Positions 59,846 through 64,000 of a stretch of 64,000 nucleotides of DNA are shown piece by piece. Positions within the stretch are counted from its first letter, which is position 1, and every line of letters begins with the position of its first letter. The stretch lies in contig NZ_CP039887.1 of assembly GCF_005221305.1 (NCBI RefSeq), positions 124,001-188,000 of the forward strand, written 5' to 3'. The notes beneath the pieces were generated by a model. It had not been told where the DNA came from, did not search any database, and saw only the letters and a list, made by a program, of their open reading frames with translations. The translations under genes and the position numbers were made by a program. The DNA comes from Neisseria subflava (lineage in GTDB: Bacteria > Pseudomonadota > Gammaproteobacteria > Burkholderiales > Neisseriaceae).

Positions 59846-60274
59846 TTAGCCTTTGCGGCGCGGTTCGTCAGGGCGGATGCGGGAAGCCAGTTGGTCGAGG
59901 ATGCCGTTAACGAATTTATGGCCATCGGTGCCGCCGAAAGTTTTGGTGACTTCGATGGCTTCGTTGATGATGACAGGGTAGGGGGTCTCAGGCATGGTGC
60001 TCAGCTCATGGCAGGCAACCAGCAAAACGGCGCGTTCGATAGGACTGAGGTCTTTTTCGTCGCGGTCGAGCAGGGGGCTGATTTTTTCCATGTATTCTTC
60101 GGCATGGGTTTGTGCGCCGAAAAACAGTTTGTTGAACAGCTCTTCATCCATATTGGACGATTGGGACAGTTCGTGGATGTTTTTGGCGATTTCGGGAGCG
60201 GCTGTTTTGTTGATGCCTGCTTGATAAATAGCTTGTACGGCAAGCTCGCGTGCGCGGCGGCGTGGGCTTTTCAT
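59846..60274 (-). CDS. nusB: transcription antitermination protein NusB
   Basis: Part of the NusB-S10 complex that binds boxA of rRNA operons. The 142-residue all-helical protein has the N-terminal ARELAVQAIYQAGI, the conserved LSPIERAVLLVACHEL and PVIINEAIEVTKTFGGTDGHKFVNGILD. It follows ribH, a common pairing. Confidence 0.95.
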   Translation of the reverse strand: MKSPRRRARELAVQAIYQAGINKTAAPEIAKNIHELSQSSNMDEELFNKLFFGAQTHAEEYMEKISPLLDRDEKDLSPIERAVLLVACHELSTMPETPYPVIINEAIEVTKTFGGTDGHKFVNGILDQLASRIRPDEPRRKG

Positions 60275-60327
60275 GGGTATTCCTTGTGAAGAGAGCGCCG
60301 AGGGTTGTCGGCTGAATATTGAATGAT

Positions 60328-60367
60328 TCAGACGGCCTCAATGTCATGATTGAGAGGCCGTCTGAAA
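60328..60367 (-). terminator. inverted DUS between ribH and nusB
   Basis: TTCAGACGGCCTCAAT...ATTGAGAGGCCGTCTGAA, a stem with a small bulge, after the ribH stop. Confidence 0.6.
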
Positions 60368-60395
60368 ATATGCGGTATTCAATACGGAGAGAAAC

Positions 60396-60875
60396 TTATT
60401 CTTCGTCGTCTTCGTATTGTTCTGACAAAAGATGGTTGACCAAGTTGGCACATTCTACGGCAACTTTGGCAGCATCGGAGGCTTTTTCTTTGATGCGTGC
60501 AACGGCTTGTTCGTCGTTTTCAGTCGTCAGAATGGCGTTGGCGATAGGGATGTTGTAGTCAAGGGCAACGCGGCTGACACCTGCGCCGGACTCATTGGAT
60601 ACCAATTCAAAGTGGTAGGTTTCGCCACGAATGACAACGCCGATGGCAATCAGGGCATCGAATTGTTCGGATGAAGCGAGGTTCATCAGCGCGATAGGCA
60701 CTTCAAGTGCGCCGGGAACGGTGGCAAGCGTGATGTTGTCTTCGGATACGCCCAATTCTTTTAAGGTGCGGCAGCAAACTTTGACCATTTCGCTGCCGAT
60801 TTCGTTGGTAAAACGGGCTTGAACGATGCCGATGCGCAGGTTGGTGCCATCGAGGCGTGGTTCGATAATGTTCAT
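60396..60875 (-). CDS. ribH: 6,7-dimethyl-8-ribityllumazine synthase
   Basis: Condenses the ribityl-diamine with dihydroxybutanone phosphate in riboflavin synthesis. The 159-residue protein has RIGIVQARFTNEIG, PGALEVPIA, the loop GVVIRGETYHFELV and the conserved His/Lys pocket. Its pathway gives the FMN/FAD used, for example, by NosR and NosX. No FMN riboswitch is visible upstream. Confidence 0.95.
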   Translation of the reverse strand: MNIIEPRLDGTNLRIGIVQARFTNEIGSEMVKVCCRTLKELGVSEDNITLATVPGALEVPIALMNLASSEQFDALIAIGVVIRGETYHFELVSNESGAGVSRVALDYNIPIANAILTTENDEQAVARIKEKASDAAKVAVECANLVNHLLSEQYEDDEE

Positions 60876-60915
60876 GATGATTCCTTCAATATTTGTGAAA
60901 TAGGGATTCGGCTCG

Positions 60916-60954
60916 GTTTCAGACGGCCTTGTTATAAAGAAGGCCGTCTGAAAC
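60916..60954 (-). terminator. inverted DUS between the DUF2185 gene and ribH
   Basis: GTTTCAGACGGCCTT...AAGGCCGTCTGAAAC, a 15-bp perfect stem after the DUF2185 stop. Confidence 0.75.
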
Positions 60955-60968
60955 GAAATGGGGATGGG

Positions 60969-61292
60969 TTATTCTTGCGGCTGCCAATCGGCAACGACTT
61001 GGAACTCGCCGTCTTCGTTCAATTCCCACGCGCTGCCTTCTGCCTGAGTCAGCAGGGGCGCGATGTCGGGATTGTCTGCGGTAATGGCGGAGAGGCTGAC
61101 AATGCTGAAATTGTCGGGATTGTCGGTGTATTCGTCGGTTTCGTCGCCGCTGAAAATACGCCAGCCGCTGTCATTTTCAAATACGGGGGCTTCGCGGTAG
61201 AGGAAGCCGACGGGCTCGCCTTGTTCGGCGACAGTGTTGGTAACGATGCAGCGGTCGAGCGCTGCGGCCAATGCTTGGGCAAATTTGTTCAT
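60969..61292 (-). CDS. DUF2185 / Imm33-like protein
   Basis: The 107-residue protein (start MNKFAQALAAALDRC) contains the DUF2185 core VGFLYREAP and SGWRIFSGDETDEY, an acidic protein ending WQPQE. Related proteins are annotated as immunity-like (Imm33) in polymorphic toxin loci, but no toxin gene is next to it here. The start is uncertain: an upstream ATG 9 codons earlier and a still longer frame exist, none with a clear ribosome site. Function unknown. Confidence 0.75.
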   Translation of the reverse strand: MNKFAQALAAALDRCIVTNTVAEQGEPVGFLYREAPVFENDSGWRIFSGDETDEYTDNPDNFSIVSLSAITADNPDIAPLLTQAEGSAWELNEDGEFQVVADWQPQE

Positions 61293-61545
61293 GGAGTTGA
61301 CAAAGAGATGATTTGGCATAATTTTACACGATTCGCCGCTTTCCCGCACGGATGTGTGCAGGGGCGGTTTGATGGTACAATGTCGGCAAGTGCCGTCAGG
61401 TTTGAACATGACGGCTTTTGATTGTTTATCGGCTTGAGGGACGCAAGAAACAATGAGCCAAAATAAAAAAGTTGCCGGTGTAGCCTTTTTATTTTGTTTC
61501 ACTGCGGATGAGGCGTGCTTTCCGGCTGTTTTTTGAAAGTATGGA
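61293..61545 (+). other. gap between the DUF2185 gene and rnc
   Basis: A 253-nt region with the divergent promoters of the DUF2185 gene and rnc. A 27-codon frame (61453-61536, MSQNKKVAGVAFLFCF...) precedes rnc by 9 nt but has no recognisable family; it may be a leader or a remnant. lepB, often upstream of rnc, is absent. Confidence 0.4.
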
Positions 61546-62265
61546 ATGAAACCTGATTTGCTCAAACAGCAGGCGCATCGAGCGATTCAAAAGCGTCTGG
61601 GCTATGAGTTCCGCAATATGGAGCTGCTTCAGCAGGCTTTGACCCACCGCAGCTACAATGCCAAACACAATGAGCGTTTTGAATTTGTCGGCGATTCGAT
61701 TTTGAACTATTCCGTGGCGCGGATGTTGTTTGACGCTTTTCCGAAATTGTCGGAAGGCGAGTTGTCGCGGATGCGCGCGGCTTTGGTGAATGAAGGTGTA
61801 TTGGCTGAAATCGCGTTGGAAATGAATGTCGGCGACGGTTTGTATTTGGGTGCCGGCGAGTTGAAGAGCGGCGGTTTCAGACGGCCTTCGATTTTGGCCG
61901 ATGCGATGGAGGCGATGTTTGCGGCGGTCAGTTTTGACGCGGATTTTTCTGCGGCGGAAAAAGTGGTTTGCCATTTGTTTGCGGAACGCGTGAAACGTGC
62001 GGATTTGAATATCGGCAAGAAAGACAGTAAAACCGCTTTGCAGGAAGCCTTGCAGGCACGCCGCTTTGCCCTGCCGAAATACCGAATCGAAGAGCAGGCG
62101 GAGCAAACGGCTGATGCGATGTTTGTGATTTCCTGTGATTTGGGCGAACTCGGTTTCATCTGTAACGCACGCGGCAGCAGTCGGAAAGTAGCCGAGCAAA
62201 AAGCGGCATGTGAAGCCTTAGAATGGTTGGAACAGAAGTTTCCTTTGAAAAAATCTAAAAAATAA
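61546..62265 (+). CDS. rnc: ribonuclease III
   Basis: A double-stranded RNA endonuclease for rRNA and mRNA processing. The 239-residue protein has the catalytic signature NERFEFVGDSILN (Glu and Asp) and DAMEAMFAAVS with the second acidic cluster. The C-terminal dsRBD is ALQEALQARRFALPKYRI to KAACEALEWLE. A DUS inside encodes GFRRPS. It precedes era by ~65 nt, as in many bacteria. Confidence 0.96.
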   Translation: MKPDLLKQQAHRAIQKRLGYEFRNMELLQQALTHRSYNAKHNERFEFVGDSILNYSVARMLFDAFPKLSEGELSRMRAALVNEGVLAEIALEMNVGDGLYLGAGELKSGGFRRPSILADAMEAMFAAVSFDADFSAAEKVVCHLFAERVKRADLNIGKKDSKTALQEALQARRFALPKYRIEEQAEQTADAMFVISCDLGELGFICNARGSSRKVAEQKAACEALEWLEQKFPLKKSKK

Positions 62266-62268
62266 TAC

Positions 62269-62306
62269 TTCAGACGGCCTTTGAGAAAATGCAAAGGCCG
62301 TCTGAA
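62269..62306 (+). terminator. inverted DUS between rnc and era
   Basis: TTCAGACGGCCTTT...AAAGGCCGTCTGAA hairpin after the rnc stop; possible attenuator of the rnc-era operon. Confidence 0.6.
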
Positions 62307-62329
62307 ACAATCAAGAAAGTCATATATAA

Positions 62330-63259
62330 ATGGATATCGAAACCTTTTTGCAAAACGAGTCGCAACACCCGACGGATTATCGTTGCGGCTTTGTGGCCAT
62401 CGTGGGTCGTCCTAATGTCGGCAAATCCACGCTGATGAACCATTTAATCGGTCAGAAAATCAGTATTACCAGTAAAAAAGCACAAACCACGCGCAACCGT
62501 GTAACAGGTATTTACACCGACGACACGGCGCAATTTGTGTTTGTCGATACGCCGGGTTTTCAAACCAATCACCGCAATGCTTTGAATGACCGACTTAATC
62601 AAAACGTAACCGAAGCGTTGAGCGGCGTGGACGTAGTGGTTTTTGTGGTGGAAGCCATGCGCTTTACCGATGCCGACCGCGTGGTACTGAAGCAGTTGCC
62701 TAAGCATACGCCTGTGGTATTGGTGGTCAATAAAATTGATAAAGACAAAGCCAAAGACAAATTTGCGCTTGAGGCGTTTATCAATGAAGTGCGCCAAGAG
62801 TTTGAATTTACTGCCAGCGAGGCAGTCAGCGCGAAACATGGCCTGCGTATTGCCAATCTGTTGGAACTGCTCAAGCCTTATCTGCCGGAAAGTATCCCGA
62901 TGTATCCGGAAGATATGGTCACGGACAAATCCAGCCGATTCCTGGCGATGGAAATTGTGCGTGAAAAACTGTTCCGCTATTTGGGCGAAGAGCTGCCGTA
63001 TGCGATGAATGTTGAAGTGGAGCAGTTTGAGGAAGAGGAAAGCGGACTGTTCCGTATTTATATCGCTGTGTTGGTCGATAAAGACAGCCAAAAGGCGATT
63101 TTAATTGGCAAGGGTGGGGAGAAATTGAAGAAAATTTCTACTGAAGCCCGCCTTGATATGGAAAAATTATTTGATACCAAAGTCTTTTTGAAGATTTGGG
63201 TGAAAGTGAAATCCGGTTGGGCAGACGATATTCGTTTCCTGCGCGAATTGGGTTTGTAA
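62330..63259 (+). CDS. era: GTPase Era
   Basis: A GTPase for 30S assembly that binds the 16S 3' end. The 309-residue protein has G1 GRPNVGKST (~28-36), G3 DTPG, G4 NKID and the C-terminal KH domain with GKGGEKLKKISTEAR. It is downstream of rnc. Confidence 0.96.
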   Translation: MDIETFLQNESQHPTDYRCGFVAIVGRPNVGKSTLMNHLIGQKISITSKKAQTTRNRVTGIYTDDTAQFVFVDTPGFQTNHRNALNDRLNQNVTEALSGVDVVVFVVEAMRFTDADRVVLKQLPKHTPVVLVVNKIDKDKAKDKFALEAFINEVRQEFEFTASEAVSAKHGLRIANLLELLKPYLPESIPMYPEDMVTDKSSRFLAMEIVREKLFRYLGEELPYAMNVEVEQFEEEESGLFRIYIAVLVDKDSQKAILIGKGGEKLKKISTEARLDMEKLFDTKVFLKIWVKVKSGWADDIRFLRELGL

Positions 63260-63275
63260 TTTGATGTGTTTGAAC

Positions 63276-63310
63276 AAAGGCCGTCTGAAAAATTTTCAGA
63301 CGGCCTTTTG
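63276..63310. terminator. bidirectional DUS terminator between era and coaBC
   Basis: AAAGGCCGTCTGAAAA/TTTTCAGACGGCCTTTTG between convergent genes. Confidence 0.88.
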
Positions 63311-63315
63311 TTTGA

Positions 63316-64000
63316 TCAAGCCAACAATTCAGCCAAACGTTTGACGATTTCATTTGCTGCTTGGCGTTTGGATGTTTCCGGAAATGAGGTTTCGGCAAGG
63401 TCATCAATAATGGTGATTTGATTGGTTGGCTTACCCATGGAAACAGAAACTTGGTTAGCCACCAGCATTGGAACGTTTTTGCGCAAACGTTTCGCCCGTG
63501 CAAATTCTAAAACCTGATGGCTTTCGGCAGCAAAGCCGACGCAGAATGGTGGAGAAGGCAAGGCGGCAACGGATGCGAGAATATCCGGATTTTCCGTCAG
63601 TTCGATAACTGGGGGCTGATTACCGTTTTTCTTCAGTTTCTCGTTGCTGCTGTTTTTGACTTTATAGTCTGCAACGGCTGCAACGGAAATAAAGACATCC
63701 TGTTCATGGATATGGCGGTGAACTGCCTGATACATGGCTTCTGCGCTGACAGCTTGTTCGGAATGAGCCAAGCCTGCTGGCAAGGCCGTCTGAATTTGAC
63801 CGTAAATCAGCGTGACTTTCGCTCCGGCAGCACGGCACGCGCGCACTAAAGCCATGCCCATTTGTCCGCTGGAAATATTGGTAATGCCGCGGACAGGATC
63901 AATGGCTTCAAACGTTGCGCCGGCTGTAATCAGAACTTTTTTGCCGCTCAGTAGCTTGGGTGTCCATAAATCTTCTAGCAAATCTGCCAGATCGACCGCT
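63316..64000 (-). CDS. coaBC: CoaBC, phosphopantothenoylcysteine synthetase domain, partial (5' end outside)
   Basis: The CoaB half of the bifunctional CoaBC that makes and decarboxylates phosphopantothenoylcysteine in coenzyme A synthesis. About 228 codons are present and remain open at the right edge, so the CoaC flavoprotein domain is outside the window. Visible motifs are GKKVLITAGATFEAIDPVRGITN, SVAAVADYK and NPDILASVA, then VANQVSVSMG (the usual Asn and metal/CTP region). A start at 63981 (TTG) would be internal and is rejected. A DUS lies inside at ~63785. Confidence 0.93.
   Translation of the reverse strand, partial: AVDLADLLEDLWTPKLLSGKKVLITAGATFEAIDPVRGITNISSGQMGMALVRACRAAGAKVTLIYGQIQTALPAGLAHSEQAVSAEAMYQAVHRHIHEQDVFISVAAVADYKVKNSSNEKLKKNGNQPPVIELTENPDILASVAALPSPPFCVGFAAESHQVLEFARAKRLRKNVPMLVANQVSVSMGKPTNQITIIDDLAETSFPETSKRQAANEIVKRLAELLA

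Overview
The window is a chromosomal segment of a Neisseria species, most likely a commensal of the N. subflava / flavescens / mucosa type rather than N. meningitidis or N. gonorrhoeae. The DNA uptake sequence AGGCCGTCTGAA (the AG-DUS dialect) recurs throughout, alone or as inverted pairs that form terminators. The neisserial genes misRS, pglL, porB, tspA, metQ (GNA1946) and macAB are present, and so is an intact nos cluster, which is described as degenerate in the two pathogens. No rRNA, tRNA, CRISPR array or insertion sequence is visible. The species call is an inference from the DUS dialect and gene content.

Layout. 1-1.1 kb: rpsP-rimM-trmD (trmD runs off the left edge). 1.2-8.1 kb, minus strand: a Pat-like protein acetyltransferase, misS/misR, the O-oligosaccharyltransferase pglL and a DUF2069 protein. 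8.3-16.3 kb, plus strand: hisC-hisB, hisH-hisA-(105-aa membrane protein)-hisF-hisI-hisE, a HIT protein and tatABC. 16.4-20.2 kb: a broken gluconokinase, dtd, two periplasmic PpiC-type foldases, bolA, a YciI protein and yciB. 20.5-25 kb: tspA (FimV-like), truA and porB. 25.3-34.8 kb: nosR-nosZ-nosD-nosF-nosY-nosL-nosX, preceded by a perfect FNR box placed exactly for class II activation. 34.8-39.3 kb: a probable small RNA, then metQ, metI, metN, corC and ybeY on the minus strand. 39.37-41.1 kb: a probable foreign segment with an adk tail unlike neisserial adk and a small trimeric autotransporter adhesin. 41.2-51.5 kb: hemC, trhP, an amino-acid ABC permease, nagZ, an NhaC antiporter, a lipoprotein HtrA protease, hemA and rpoH. 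51.8-59 kb: lnt, a DUF808 protein and a macA-macB-TolC-like efflux set. 59.3-64 kb: a type IV pilin-like gene, nusB, ribH, a DUF2185 protein, rnc, era and the CoaB end of coaBC (right edge).

How it fits together. The nos genes encode the last step of denitrification (N2O to N2). NosZ and NosX carry twin-arginine signals and would be exported by the TatABC encoded in the same window. NosR has the covalent-flavin motif that NosX, an ApbE-type flavin transferase, would modify. NosZ also has a lipobox, so it is probably membrane-anchored. Envelope biogenesis is a second theme: lnt, htrA, PpiC foldases, porB, pglL, tspA, macAB and the adhesin.

The most interesting items are: (i) the adk-tail/adhesin segment that looks transferred from a Haemophilus-like donor; (ii) a two-hairpin minus-strand candidate sRNA between nosX and metQ; (iii) the Tat-lipoprotein NosZ with its FNR promoter; (iv) a HisB with an N-terminal DNA-binding-like domain; (v) a 68-bp MITE-like element between nosZ and nosD; (vi) a three-way-junction-like sequence between hisA and hisF. 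Coordinates and motifs were read by eye; no database search was run.
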